In this document: one piece after another, positions 44,782-53,934 of the stretch | How the letters are laid out: the number at the start of each line of letters is the position of its first letter | How positions within the stretch are numbered: position 1 is the first letter of the stretch | Source of the DNA: Banduia mediterranea | GTDB taxonomy: Bacteria; Pseudomonadota; Gammaproteobacteria; Nevskiales; Nevskiaceae | NCBI RefSeq assembly: GCF_031846245.1 | Contig: NZ_JAVRIC010000002.1 | Coordinates: 179,230 to 243,229 of the forward strand | Direction of reading: 5' to 3' | Length of the DNA stretch: 64,000 bases | The notes under the pieces: generated by a model | What the model was told of the DNA's origin: nothing | The model's input: only the letters and a program-made list of their open reading frames with translations | Database searches by the model: none | Made by a program: the position numbers and the translations under genes

Positions 44782-44980
44782 GGCGGTCTTCGGAAGGTGA
44801 TCTCCCGCCACAACGGCAGGACAGTGGTCAACGCACCGCCGCCGAAGCGTGCGGGGCGCGTATTGTGGTGGCGCTCCGGGCGTTTGACCAGCCGCTCAGG
44901 CTCGGCGGAGACATCCACAGTGGCCGTGCCGCCTGCGCGGAAACGCGCTGGAACCTTCGTCAACGCCGGAAACAGGGCGG

Positions 44981-45340
44981 TCAGCGCGCAGCCAGGGGCG
45001 CCAGAAGCTCCAGCAAGGATCCGCGCTGGCGCGGCGACAGCGCGTCGAAGCACGCCAGCAGTTGCTGCTGCTGCACCGTCAGGACTTGATAGTGCGGTGC
45101 TGCCTCCGCAACGATCGGTGCCCCGAAGACTCGGGCGCCGCGGCCGGTCGCAAGATATTCGAATGCCATGCCGCTACGGCGTGCCAAGGCAACCAGATTC
45201 TCAACGCTGGGACGCGTTCCCGCTTCGTTTTCCCACTGCGCGACCGCGCTGCGCGAAACTTTGAGCTCGGCTGCGAGGGATTCCTGGGAGAGGCCCAGCT
45301 TGTTTCGGGCCTCGCGAACGCGCTGATATAGGCTGCTCAA
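44981..45340 (-). CDS. XRE-family transcriptional regulator
   Basis: 119 residues. The N-terminal helix-turn-helix reads VREARNKLGLSQESLAAELKVSRSAVAQWENEAGTRPSVENLVALAR, a textbook HTH_3 domain. The C-terminal half (VLTVQQQQLLACFDALSPRQRGSLLELL) is probably a short dimerisation helix pair. No peptidase or sugar-binding domain. It is upstream of the MATE gene on the same strand and divergent from the diguanylate cyclase, so it could regulate either. Nothing in the 196-bp gap is a convincing operator. Confidence 0.88.
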   Translation of the reverse strand: MSSLYQRVREARNKLGLSQESLAAELKVSRSAVAQWENEAGTRPSVENLVALARRSGMAFEYLATGRGARVFGAPIVAEAAPHYQVLTVQQQQLLACFDALSPRQRGSLLELLAPLAAR

Positions 45341-45536
45341 TGCATGGATCCGGTCAATCCCGAAGATTTAACCGAATCCGAGGAATGCTGCTGTTCGTAT
45401 CCGTGACTGTGTTCCAATTGTTATCTATACTGTCCGATCAGATGGGGTCGGGTATGTCGCACAGCGCGCAGTGCAATCATGACGTCGAGGTCCGGCTGCT
45501 GCGCGAACGCCGAACCGTTCACAGCAAGGACAGCGG

Positions 45537-46667
45537 ATGCACGACGGTTCCAAGCTGGCGCCTTCCGGTAAAGGCAGCGCTTCGCTGCACAACGAACTGG
45601 CGCTAGCGACAAACGGCAATCTTGCCGCCCTCGCCTTCACGGCGCTGAGCCTGGGCTGTCTGGTCTCACCGTTGTACGCACGAGGTGCAGGCTGGTTCGA
45701 ATGGACGGGGCCGGTCTTGTACGGTCTGCTGTCCGGTCTCTGGCTGGTCCGACATGGATCAAACCGCCGCTCGCGGAACCACTCGAACTGGCTTTGGCTC
45801 ATACCCCACTTCTGCCTCGGCGTAGCCATACCGCTGGTGCGTTTCAATGTGCTGGTCTGCGTTGTGCTGTCGGTGGCCTTGGGCGTCAACGCGTTGCTGG
45901 CAAGAGGGCCGCGGGCGCTGTGTTACGGCCTTGGATGGCAGGTCGCCGGCATTCCAGTCGGCATTCTGGCTTACGGCGTTGAATGGTTTCCCGAGCCTTC
46001 GCTGGCCGATGTGTTCGGCTGCCTTCCTTTACTGATCGCGCATCCGTTCAACGTCACCTGGCGCACAAGACGGACACTGGGGGGATTGCGAGACCAAAGC
46101 CGCTTGCTCGAAGATCGCAGCCGGCGTGATTCGCTGTCCGGCCTATACAACCGTGGGCATCTGGAAGAATGCGTGAAGCACGCCTTTTTGCGATGTCGCG
46201 AGCAGGGCGGCCAGGCGGTGCTGGTATTGATCGACCTGGACAATTTCAAACGTATCAACGACCGGTACGGTCATGGCGGCGGCGACTGGGTCATTCGCGG
46301 CTTCGCCGCACTGTTGCGGCAGGCGCTGCGGCAGGACGATATCGGCGGCCGGTACGGGGGCGACGAGTTCTGCGTGCTGCTGGAGGGCGCCTCCGTCAAC
46401 AACGCGATTACGGCCATTGAACGGCTCAAGAACGCTCTGGCAGAACGTCCGCTACTGCCGAACGAACGAATCACGGCCAGTATCGGCATCGCTGGCTGGA
46501 GCGCTGGCTTCGACGACTGGGAGCAGTGGGTGCATTGTGCCGACAACGCACTGTACAGGGTCAAATCCGCTGGGCGCAATGGCTGGTCCGTGGCGCGTGA
46601 AGCGGAGGCTGGCCAGCCTCCGAGACTGGGAGATGTCCTCCATGGTTCGCAGCCTGCCGGGATATGA
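45537..46667 (+). CDS. Diguanylate cyclase with N-terminal membrane sensor
   Basis: 376 residues. About five hydrophobic segments (residues 28-165) resemble a MASE2-type input domain. The C-terminal catalytic domain has LVLIDLDNFKRINDRYGHGGGD, GGDEF in GGRYGGDEFCV, and an RQDD I-site five residues before it. It should therefore be active and product-inhibited. It makes cyclic di-GMP at the membrane, a signal that usually promotes exopolysaccharide formation, and the polysaccharide island lies 9 kb away. Start ATG 45537 follows AAGGA. Confidence 0.9.
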   Translation: MHDGSKLAPSGKGSASLHNELALATNGNLAALAFTALSLGCLVSPLYARGAGWFEWTGPVLYGLLSGLWLVRHGSNRRSRNHSNWLWLIPHFCLGVAIPLVRFNVLVCVVLSVALGVNALLARGPRALCYGLGWQVAGIPVGILAYGVEWFPEPSLADVFGCLPLLIAHPFNVTWRTRRTLGGLRDQSRLLEDRSRRDSLSGLYNRGHLEECVKHAFLRCREQGGQAVLVLIDLDNFKRINDRYGHGGGDWVIRGFAALLRQALRQDDIGGRYGGDEFCVLLEGASVNNAITAIERLKNALAERPLLPNERITASIGIAGWSAGFDDWEQWVHCADNALYRVKSAGRNGWSVAREAEAGQPPRLGDVLHGSQPAGI

Positions 46668-46701
46668 GGCACGGCGTGGGCACGGCCTGCGGCGTTTGAC
46701 C

Positions 46702-46723
46702 AGCCCGGCGCGCGAGCCGGGCT
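46702..46723. terminator. GC-rich hairpin between convergent genes
   Basis: AGCCCGGC, 6-base loop, GCCGGGCT. A perfect 8-bp stem between the cyclase and sulfatase 3' ends. There is no T-run, so intrinsic termination is uncertain. Confidence 0.4.
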
Positions 46724-46762
46724 GAAACCCGATACGCCGACACGGAAGTATCGATAACAGCC

Positions 46763-46795
46763 GTAGTCCGGATGAAACTAAAGTGGAATCCGGGA
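46763..46795. repeat. Degenerate REP-like palindrome
   Basis: GTAGTCCGGATGAAAC, then AAGTGGAATCCGGGAG. It shows the GTAGCCCGGAT...GGAATCCGGG layout of the cleaner copy at 63228, with weakened stem bases. Confidence 0.55.
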
Positions 46796-46878
46796 GCGAA
46801 TCGTCACAACGTCGGGGCGTTCCCGGTACACGGTTGGGGGGAGGCTGAAGTTTTTTGACAAACTCCCTTGTCGCGGTC

Positions 46879-48660
46879 CTAGCGCCGCAGGGCTGCCGGC
46901 GAGACCCTGTCCTCGATGCGCTGGCAGTCCTCCCCCGCACACTCCTTCATCGCGTCGAGATCCTGGCGCATCGACACCAGCTGCGCCTGCAGGCGTTCGT
47001 CGTTCTCCGCGTTCGGCACGAGATTGACCAGTTGGCCGGAGTCCGTGTCCAGCTGATACAACTCCTCGAAGTCCACGACCCAGGGTCCGCCATTAGTTTC
47101 GTTGGCGTACCACTGCAGGTACAGCCAGCTACCGCTGACATCGGTGCGACGCAGGGCCTTGAACGCGGGATAGGCCAGATCGGTCAAGGATCCGAGTTCG
47201 ATTCCGGCCAGGTTCTCGACGTAGTCGATCGCCTCGTCGGTCAGCTCCTCGAACTGCGGATACTCGGCCGCCAGTTCCTGCGCCGTGGCCTCGATGAAAT
47301 GCTCGGTCATGAACTGTCGCCGTGCGAGACGGCGCCCACCTTCCAGCCGCGCGCGCAGCGAGCGGCCGTCGTAGGCGTCGCCGCGGCGGATCGGATGCGC
47401 ATCGCCGTAGTCGGCGATGGTCGGCGCCAGATCGTTGTTGATGACCACGTCCGGCAGCCGCGCGCCGCCGGCAATGCCGGGTCCGCGCAGCAGCAGCGGC
47501 ACGCGGATCGATTCCTCGTAGGCCAGCAGCTTGGAATCGAGCGCATGCTCACCGTGGAAGTAGCCGTTGTCGGAGGTGAACAACACCACGGTGTTGTCGA
47601 GCCGACCGTCCGCTTCGAGCTGCGACAGCAGACCGCCGACCAGATCATCGACCGCCAGCATCGAAGCCATACGCATCTGGTGCTGACGCTCCAGCGCGAC
47701 GAAGTCGCCATCCGCCTCGGTCAGCGTCTGCGGCAGTTCGGTGAGACGTGGATGCTTGTCGTAACCCAGCACGTTGAACGCCGGCTTGGCTTCCAGAAAT
47801 GCCAGTGAATCAGGCAGCTCGCGCAAGCAGACCTCGTCTGACGCATCGACTTCATGATCGACGTAGTCCGAGACCAGGCATTCGTGGCGTGGCGCCGGGC
47901 GAATGTATTCGCGAAACAGCGCCTTGTAGCCCAGCGCCTCGTCCGAGGAAAAGCTGATCGTCTCGATATGCGGCGCAACCGGCGTCACCGTGAGAAAGAA
48001 CGGCCGCAACTGTTGATCGGCCGCGGCCAGGAAATCGAGTGCGCGGTCGCGCAGCACGTCGGTCTGGTAATGGGCGGCGTCATAACCCTGGTACTGCACA
48101 ATCTCTGTATTGCCGTCTCGTGTGACGTTCATGCGGTAGTCGTACATGTCGTAGGTCGTCGGGTCGAGCAGGCCGTACCACTGGTCGTAACCCTCGGGCG
48201 TGTACTCGGCCGGCGAATACATGCCGTAGCCGTTGAGATATTTTCCGACATGGCCGGTGAAATAACCGGCGCGCTGCATCTGCACGGCCATCGCCCGGTT
48301 TTCGGGGTTGTCCGCTTCCTCGTCCCAGTACCAATAGGCGACGCCCTTGGTGACGCCGAGTACGCCGTGATTCTTGACGTACTGGCCAGTGATGTAAGTC
48401 GTGCGCGAAGGACAGCACACCGGGTCGGAGACGAAACTGTTGTCGAAGCGCGTGCCCTGCTCAAGCAGGTAGTGCTCGATGTTCGGCAGCCAGCCGTTTT
48501 CGAGCAAGAGGTCGAACATGTCCTCGTCGAGGTCGTCGACCATGATCGTCAGCACATTGGGCTTTGCGACCGTGGCGGCCGAGACCGGCGCAACGGCGCA
48601 CGGGGCGATCAGGCCGGCAAGCGCGAGCGCGGCGGGCGCAATACGGCGATGGCTGAACAT
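46879..48660 (-). CDS. Secreted sulfatase
   Basis: 593 residues from ATG 48660 (AGGAGA upstream). A signal peptide ends near VSAA. PNVLTIMVDDLDEDMFD provides metal-binding Asp residues, VCCPSRTTYITGQ is the Cys-type (C-x-P-S-R) formylglycine motif, GHVGKYLNGYG follows, and VVLFTSDNGYFHGEH is the later metal site. Length and motifs fit arylsulfatase-like type I enzymes that remove sulfate esters. It needs a maturase (FGE) not seen here. A periplasmic location and the presence of a sulfotransferase 4 kb away are worth noting, but no functional link is shown. Confidence 0.92.
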   Translation of the reverse strand: MFSHRRIAPAALALAGLIAPCAVAPVSAATVAKPNVLTIMVDDLDEDMFDLLLENGWLPNIEHYLLEQGTRFDNSFVSDPVCCPSRTTYITGQYVKNHGVLGVTKGVAYWYWDEEADNPENRAMAVQMQRAGYFTGHVGKYLNGYGMYSPAEYTPEGYDQWYGLLDPTTYDMYDYRMNVTRDGNTEIVQYQGYDAAHYQTDVLRDRALDFLAAADQQLRPFFLTVTPVAPHIETISFSSDEALGYKALFREYIRPAPRHECLVSDYVDHEVDASDEVCLRELPDSLAFLEAKPAFNVLGYDKHPRLTELPQTLTEADGDFVALERQHQMRMASMLAVDDLVGGLLSQLEADGRLDNTVVLFTSDNGYFHGEHALDSKLLAYEESIRVPLLLRGPGIAGGARLPDVVINNDLAPTIADYGDAHPIRRGDAYDGRSLRARLEGGRRLARRQFMTEHFIEATAQELAAEYPQFEELTDEAIDYVENLAGIELGSLTDLAYPAFKALRRTDVSGSWLYLQWYANETNGGPWVVDFEELYQLDTDSGQLVNLVPNAENDERLQAQLVSMRQDLDAMKECAGEDCQRIEDRVSPAALRR

Positions 48661-48898
48661 CTCGATCTCTCCTGGAAGCTGCAAATCGATCGCTGGGGCC
48701 ACCCGATCCCGCCACGACATCGCAAGAATCCTGGAACAACCACACCAAATCGCACCTGAATCGCCACCGTTCAGGCCGCATCAAGATGTAAGCGCATGTG
48801 CGCAAGCCATGATCGGGATCGCGGGATGCCGGCCCGGCGATCTTTCGTTAAGATCGCGGCCCTTTGCGATTTGCCGCCCCCGCCTGGATGCCCTGCCG

Positions 48899-49792
48899 AT
48901 GTGGTTCAAGAATCTCACCCTGTTCGACCTTGAAGATGAATGGACGCTGCCGCCCGCACAGCTGGAGGAACGGCTCGCCAAGCACCCGCTGCAGCCCTGC
49001 GCGGCGATGGCGCTGGAAAGCCTGGGCTGGCTCAGCCCGCGCGACAACGGCGCATTGGTGGAACATCAGGAGAAGCATTTTCTGATCACGCTCGGTCACG
49101 AACAGAAGCTGCTGCCGAGTTCGGTGATCAACGACGTTGCCAAGGAAAAGGCCGAGGAATTCGAGGCTGCGCGCGGCTTCAAGCCGGGCCGCAAACAGAT
49201 GCGCGACTTCAAGGAACGCGCCACGGTGGAACTGCTGCCGCGTGCCTTCGCCCGGCGACGCAAGGTGCACGCCTGGGTGGATACAGGCAACAAACGCATC
49301 GTGGTCGACGCCTCGTCACTGGCGCGCGCCGAGATCGTGATCGAGCAGCTGCGCGACGCGCTGGGCCACCTGGCCGTGGTGCCGCCCTACGTCGATCCTT
49401 CCCCGCGCTCCACGCTGACACAGTGGCTGGAGGCAGGCCGCGCACCGCAGCCGTTCGCGCTCGGTGACGAATGTGAACTGACGACCACCGACAACGAAAA
49501 GTCTGTGGTGCGGTACCTGCGCCATTCGCTGGACAGCGAACAGATTCAGCGCCACCTCAAGGAAGGCATGAGCGTTTCCAGGCTCGGCCTGCAGTGGCGG
49601 GACCGGCTGAGCCTGGTGGTGGACGAGAAGCTGCAGCTCAAGCGGGTGGCCTTTCTGGAAGTCGATGAAACGGCGGAAGCCGACAATGAACTCGACGCGG
49701 ATCAGCAGTTCGAAGCCGACTTCGCCGTCATGACGGGCGAGCTTTCGCAACTGCTCAACGATCTGTTTGTGGCGTTCGGCGGCAGCAAGTAG
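48899..49792 (+). CDS. rdgC: Recombination-associated protein RdgC
   Basis: 297 residues from ATG 48899. MWFKNLTLFDL..., AALESLGW-type (MALESLGWLSPRDNG), LPSSVINDVAKEKAEEFE and GFKPGRKQMRDFKERATVELLPRAF are characteristic of RdgC. It is a ring-shaped DNA-binding protein that modulates RecA, found across gamma- and betaproteobacteria. Length is normal (about 300). A longer frame to 48479 overlaps the sulfatase gene antisense and is not used. Confidence 0.95.
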   Translation: MWFKNLTLFDLEDEWTLPPAQLEERLAKHPLQPCAAMALESLGWLSPRDNGALVEHQEKHFLITLGHEQKLLPSSVINDVAKEKAEEFEAARGFKPGRKQMRDFKERATVELLPRAFARRRKVHAWVDTGNKRIVVDASSLARAEIVIEQLRDALGHLAVVPPYVDPSPRSTLTQWLEAGRAPQPFALGDECELTTTDNEKSVVRYLRHSLDSEQIQRHLKEGMSVSRLGLQWRDRLSLVVDEKLQLKRVAFLEVDETAEADNELDADQQFEADFAVMTGELSQLLNDLFVAFGGSK

Positions 49793-49840
49793 GCAACAAC
49801 GGAGTCGGAGGATCATCGGGCCTGCGTTATCATCGGCCCG

Positions 49841-50302
49841 ATGAAGCACTTGTTATTGATTTACGGAGGCCAGCCGGGCGGCCGCAACTTCCGCATGCTC
49901 GAGGCCGTGCGCGACGGCATCAGCGAGTTCGCCGACGAGGTCGAGCTACGCGAAAAGCCGGCACTGCTGGCGGATATCGACGATCTGCTGTGGGCCGACG
50001 GCCTGCTGATCGGCACGCCCGAGAAGTTCGGCTACATGAGCGGCTCAGTCAAGGACTTCATGGATCGCACCTACTACCCGGCACAGGACAAGGTGGATGC
50101 CCTGCCCTACGCGATTTTCGTGAGCGCCGGCAATGATGGCCTTGGCGCCGTCAGCGCGATCGAACGCATCGCCGTCGGCTACAAATGGAAGGCGGTGGCG
50201 CAAGCCCTGATCTGCGTGGGCGATCCCGATGAAGCCATGCTCGGGCGCTGCCGTGAACTGGGGCAGACACTCGCAGCCGGTATCGCCTACGGCGCCTTCT
50301 GA
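49841..50302 (+). CDS. Flavodoxin-family protein
   Basis: 153 residues. MKHLLLIYGGQPGGRNFRMLEAV gives the phosphate-binding loop in GGQPGGRN, and DGLLIGTPEKFGYMSGSVKDFMDRTYY is the flavin-edge segment of NAD(P)H-dependent FMN reductase/flavodoxin-fold proteins. Small soluble redox protein or quinone reductase. It is 48 bp after rdgC and may be co-transcribed. No partner indicated. Confidence 0.8.
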   Translation: MKHLLLIYGGQPGGRNFRMLEAVRDGISEFADEVELREKPALLADIDDLLWADGLLIGTPEKFGYMSGSVKDFMDRTYYPAQDKVDALPYAIFVSAGNDGLGAVSAIERIAVGYKWKAVAQALICVGDPDEAMLGRCRELGQTLAAGIAYGAF

Positions 50303-50326
50303 GCGCACGCGATGGTGGCGCCGTAA

Positions 50327-50358
50327 ATTCCGGATCAAGCCGTCGGCTTGTCCGGAAT
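50327..50358. repeat. Near-perfect palindrome after the flavodoxin gene
   Basis: ATTCCGGA, a bulged T, CAAGCC, loop GTC, GGCTTG, TCCGGAAT. A 14-bp stem with one bulge. No T-run follows. It may be a REP-type element or a rho-independent-like mRNA end. Confidence 0.65.
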
Positions 50359-50545
50359 GACGGGAGCAGAGTGCCTCCGGGGCGGGGATGGCTCGGTGAA
50401 ACCACACCGAACGTTCAGTAGCAATTCATCGGCCCGGCCTAGATTGGCGAGGCACGCGCATTCGTTCAAGCCAGCGCAAGCGCTGTGTCGAAACAACAAG
50501 GAAATCGCCGTCATGGCGCCCGCACCAGTACCCGGAGTGACATCC

Positions 50546-50866
50546 ATGAATAGAACGCTTCTGGCAGGCCTGTTCGCCGCCAGTCTCGTTGCCGCCTGCA
50601 GCAAGGCAACACCGGACAACTACGAGCGGATCGAAGCCGGCATGACCCGCGATGAAGTCCATGCCGTGCTCGGCAAACCGGAGTCCGTGGAAGGAACCAG
50701 CATCGGCAATCTGGGAACCAGCAGTGAAACCTGGACATCGGGCGACCGCGAGATCACCGCGCACTTCGCGGGAGACACCCTGGTCTCCAAGGCCATCAAG
50801 GACCGTGGGAACCCGGAAGCCAGCGCAGACGACGACTCCGACGGCATGGATACAAGCGCACACTGA
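50546..50866 (+). CDS. Small SmpA/OmlA-like lipoprotein, paralogue 1
   Basis: 106 residues from ATG 50546 (GGAG upstream). Leader ends LVAAC (lipobox, Cys18). The mature part NYERIEAGMTRDEVHAVLGKPE is the BamE/SmpA-type or DUF3862-type helix pair (GM...V...LG.P), and SETWTSGDREITAHFAGDTLVSK the following strands. A Gly/Asp/Ser acidic tail ends the chain. It is related to 52294-52587, which lies on the other side of the Nudix fusion gene. Envelope role unknown. Confidence 0.82.
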   Translation: MNRTLLAGLFAASLVAACSKATPDNYERIEAGMTRDEVHAVLGKPESVEGTSIGNLGTSSETWTSGDREITAHFAGDTLVSKAIKDRGNPEASADDDSDGMDTSAH

Positions 50867-50885
50867 GACGCACACACGTCCGCCT

Positions 50886-52253
50886 TCAAACCGACAGGCG
50901 CCCTTCCCGATCCAGCTTGCTGAGATGGCTTTCGATGTTGATCCGCGCCAGCGGCAGCAAGACCGCTGGCGTGCCCTGGTACATGCGTTCGAGCATGTCG
51001 TCCAGCCCCAGGCCTTGACGATGCAGCCCGAGAACCTGCTCCTCACGCAAGCGCCGATGATTTAGCGTTTCCTGCAAACGGAACGTGGTGCCCATGACGG
51101 TGCCGTGCGACGGCACGATGGCCGCCGGGTCGAGGTCGATGATGCGCTGCAGCGATTCGAAGTACAGCTGCATGTCGCCTTCCTCGCCGCCGACCACCAC
51201 GGTGCCGACGCCCTGAATCAGATCGCCGACGATGCACCACGCGCGCGAATCCGGCATCAACGCCATCTGGCCGGCGTCGTGTCCGGGCACGGCGATCATG
51301 CGTACCGGCTCGCCCAGCGAATGCGTCAGCACCTCCCCGTCTTCGCGGATGCGTACCTCCGGCACACCGTCGAACCACTGTGCGCCACTGCGCTTTTCGA
51401 TCAGCTCACGGGTGCGCGCGCTCATGCTCAGCGGCACATTCCATTCGTGGGCGAGGCGGTTCGCGCGTTCCCGATGGTCCGGATGGTGATGCGTGATGAA
51501 GATTTCGTGCAGAGCGCCCGCGCGATCGACGGTCCGGCGCAGACGCTCGGCCGCATCCTCGTCGCGCGGTGACGGGTCGACCAGCACGCGGTGGGCGTCG
51601 TCGTCGCCCAGCAGGAAGGCATTGGTCTCGTCGGCGGGCGGCAGGGTGTGCGAAGGCACGGCGATCAGACGCAGGCCGCGCACCATCTCGAACAGGCGCA
51701 GATCATCGCCGTCCGTCGCCCGCAGATTGAATGTGAGCGCCTTGCCGTCGGCCGACGCTTCGGCCAGCCATTGCAGGATGTAGCGCGTTGGCGCCACACA
51801 GATGATTCCCCCGCGAAGGTCCTGCTGATACCAGTGCTCGAACCGATTCCACATGCCTTCGGCAAGTTCGGAAGCGTCGGCCGTCAACCTCGGCCGTTCC
51901 ACGAAGTCCATGCGAAAGAAATGCGCATGAAAGCGCTGGCGGTTGCCCTGCGGCGGCGTCACCGAATCGCCGATGAGGTCCAGCGAACGCAGATTGCCGG
52001 CGTGCGCGGCGGCCTCGATGTTGTAGCCGACTTCCTCCTCGAACTCGCGGACCAGGGCGCGCATCAGGCGTGGCGGGTGCGCATCGAGCAAGGGATGTCC
52101 GAACGGGGCCTCGGATTCATCGGCATCGACCTTGCCGCCGGGAAAGCTGTGGTAGCCGGGAAATGCGAGCAGGCCGGGCTGGCGGCGGCAGACGTAGAGG
52201 TCGCCGCCACAAGTCGGCACCGCGATCACGGAATCTCGAATCATCTCGCTCAT
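50886..52253 (-). CDS. Nudix hydrolase fused to metallo-beta-lactamase domain
   Basis: 455 residues from ATG 52253 (an ATG at 52271 is also possible). The N-terminal half is a Nudix domain: FPGGKVDADE and, after an insertion of about 25 residues, ALVREFEEEVGY, a split Nudix box as in NUDT19-type enzymes. From about residue 225 a metallo-beta-lactamase fold follows: HHHPDHRE (HxHxDH), VPGHDAGQMAL, VGDLIQG, VPSHG and a C-terminal winged helix (LREEQVLGLHRQGLGLDDMLE), like LACTB2 proteins. All zinc ligands are visible. It may hydrolyse a CoA or nucleotide conjugate in two steps; the substrate is unknown. Confidence 0.88.
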   Translation of the reverse strand: MSEMIRDSVIAVPTCGGDLYVCRRQPGLLAFPGYHSFPGGKVDADESEAPFGHPLLDAHPPRLMRALVREFEEEVGYNIEAAAHAGNLRSLDLIGDSVTPPQGNRQRFHAHFFRMDFVERPRLTADASELAEGMWNRFEHWYQQDLRGGIICVAPTRYILQWLAEASADGKALTFNLRATDGDDLRLFEMVRGLRLIAVPSHTLPPADETNAFLLGDDDAHRVLVDPSPRDEDAAERLRRTVDRAGALHEIFITHHHPDHRERANRLAHEWNVPLSMSARTRELIEKRSGAQWFDGVPEVRIREDGEVLTHSLGEPVRMIAVPGHDAGQMALMPDSRAWCIVGDLIQGVGTVVVGGEEGDMQLYFESLQRIIDLDPAAIVPSHGTVMGTTFRLQETLNHRRLREEQVLGLHRQGLGLDDMLERMYQGTPAVLLPLARINIESHLSKLDREGRLSV

Positions 52254-52293
52254 CCGCGCATTATCGCGCATCGTGCCAGACGCTGCCGAGCCG

Positions 52294-52587
52294 TCAGGGC
52301 GAGGCGGCGGAATCCGGCTTGCCGATCCACTTGCGCATCACCTTGCCGTTGAGAAACGAGATCTGGATTTCCTGGCCGTGCCCGCGCCAGACCTCGTTGC
52401 GCACCTCGAAATTGGCCAAGGTGCCGCCGCCGACTTCATCGGGCGCGCCGAGAATATCGTGGACCTGCTGCGGCGACATGCCGGTTTCGACCCGGTCGTA
52501 ATTGGCCGCCGTGAGCTTGCTGCACGCCGCGAGCAGCACCAGCAGCGCGACGGCCAGCGCCTGCCGAAATGTGTGCCGTTGAGTCAT
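52294..52587 (-). CDS. Small SmpA/OmlA-like lipoprotein, paralogue 2
   Basis: 97 residues from ATG 52587 (AGGAAG upstream; a GTG at 52611 is possible). Leader ends VLLAAC (lipobox). NYDRVETGMSPQQVHDILGAPDEVGGG and NFEVRNEVWRGHGQEIQISFLNGKVM match paralogue 1, without its acidic tail. It lies 40 bp upstream of the Nudix fusion gene on the same strand, perhaps co-transcribed. Confidence 0.82.
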   Translation of the reverse strand: MTQRHTFRQALAVALLVLLAACSKLTAANYDRVETGMSPQQVHDILGAPDEVGGGTLANFEVRNEVWRGHGQEIQISFLNGKVMRKWIGKPDSAASP

Positions 52588-52650
52588 TCGATGCCGCTTC
52601 CTGAAGTGCACTGTCAGCTCATGGTAGCGCCGGAATCGAAGATGCTGCGG

Positions 52651-53934
52651 CTACAGATAGTCGGCGAAGCGTTTCCGGTAGCCTGCGAATGCCTGGTTGA
52701 CGCGCCTGGCGTCCAGACCGAAGCTCTCCAGCGTGTAGTGATGCACGCCGCGCTTGTGCTGCTGGTTCGAACCCAGCCAGGCACGCATCGCGGTCACGGC
52801 GGTGGACGACAGGGCGAATCCGCAACGGTCGTTCAATTCGCTGGCCACCTTGACCGGATTGGCGGCAAGACGTCGATACGAAATGTCGACGAAGCGATCC
52901 TCGCCGACGCGTTCACGCGCATTCATCACTGTCTCCATCGCCGCCGCCAGACGCTCCAGCCAGACCGGCCCCATCGCTTCGGGCTGCGCCGAATCGCTGC
53001 ACAGACGGTGCGTGACGCTGAGCAGGCTGCACAGCGATGGCACGACCTGCACTGGCTCGCGATGGGTCTGGACGATGATCGCGTCCGGAAAAGTTTCGAG
53101 CAAGGCGTCCAGACCCCACAGGTGGAACGGCGACTTCAGCACCCAATGGTCCTTGGGGTAGCCCCACTGCAACAGTTGCAGGATCTTGCGGTAATAGGCG
53201 TAGGTGGCGCGCTGATCGTCCGCGTCGAGCCAGCTTCGGTAGCTTGCGAAATCACCAAACAGATCGAAGCAATAGGACTTGAGCGAGGTCTGCAGGAGTC
53301 CGACACATTCTTCGGGCTCGCCCGCGATCAGTTCGTGCGCGGCAGCGAATCCCGGCGCCAGCCAGTCCAGCATCTTGAGTCGCTTGTCGGTCAGGGGAAT
53401 GCGCGGGTCGCAGTCGTAGGTGCTGGGCTCGGGCGGCGGTGACGGATACATCGTCTCCCATGTCTGCAGCGAACGCACCGCCGGATCGCGCGCCAGCAGG
53501 CGCTGCAACAGCGTGGAACCGGTACGCGGCAAACCGACGATGAACACCGGCCGGCGGATTTGTTCGGACAGGATCGAGGGATGCGCCTTGAGATCACGCT
53601 CCACCTTGAGCCGGTTTTCGAGGATGCGGCCCACGTAGTTGCGGATCATCAGCCGGCCCATGGCATTGAGCCTGGCCTCGCTGCGTGCCGACTCCAGCAG
53701 GCGGTCCAGCGCGTCCCGGAACTTGTCCTCACCCCAATCGGACAGGCGCGTGGAACGCTCGGCGCGCGCCACCATGTCGTCCGGGTCCAGGCCGATCCAG
53801 CTGTTGCCGAGACGGTGGCCCGCAGCATTGAGCATGCGGATCGGCAGCGGTCCCGGCGCGTCGGCGTCGAGCAGTGACGACAGGCCGGGAAGCTTGCGTG
53901 CCAGTCCCAACAGAGGCCCGTTGCCCTCGCTCAT
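52651..53934 (-). CDS. Sulfotransferase-family protein
   Basis: 427 residues from ATG 53934 (MSEGNGPLLG). RPVFIVGLPRTGSTLLQRLLARDP is the PAPS 5'-phosphosulfate loop; WVLKSPFHLWGLDALLETFPDAIIVQTHREPVQVVPS includes the 3'-phosphate-binding Arg/Ser region. The C-terminal FGLDARRVNQAFAGYRKRF is usual for bacterial members with an N-terminal helical extension. It transfers sulfate from PAPS, or may be a related non-sulfating member. Actinobacterial and gammaproteobacterial homologues are often near lipid-metabolism genes. Confidence 0.88.
   Translation of the reverse strand: MSEGNGPLLGLARKLPGLSSLLDADAPGPLPIRMLNAAGHRLGNSWIGLDPDDMVARAERSTRLSDWGEDKFRDALDRLLESARSEARLNAMGRLMIRNYVGRILENRLKVERDLKAHPSILSEQIRRPVFIVGLPRTGSTLLQRLLARDPAVRSLQTWETMYPSPPPEPSTYDCDPRIPLTDKRLKMLDWLAPGFAAAHELIAGEPEECVGLLQTSLKSYCFDLFGDFASYRSWLDADDQRATYAYYRKILQLLQWGYPKDHWVLKSPFHLWGLDALLETFPDAIIVQTHREPVQVVPSLCSLLSVTHRLCSDSAQPEAMGPVWLERLAAAMETVMNARERVGEDRFVDISYRRLAANPVKVASELNDRCGFALSSTAVTAMRAWLGSNQQHKRGVHHYTLESFGLDARRVNQAFAGYRKRFADYL

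Noticed and set aside
50327..50358. Intrinsic terminator after the flavodoxin gene
   Set aside because: The stem is strong but no T-run follows on either strand, so it is listed only as a palindrome.
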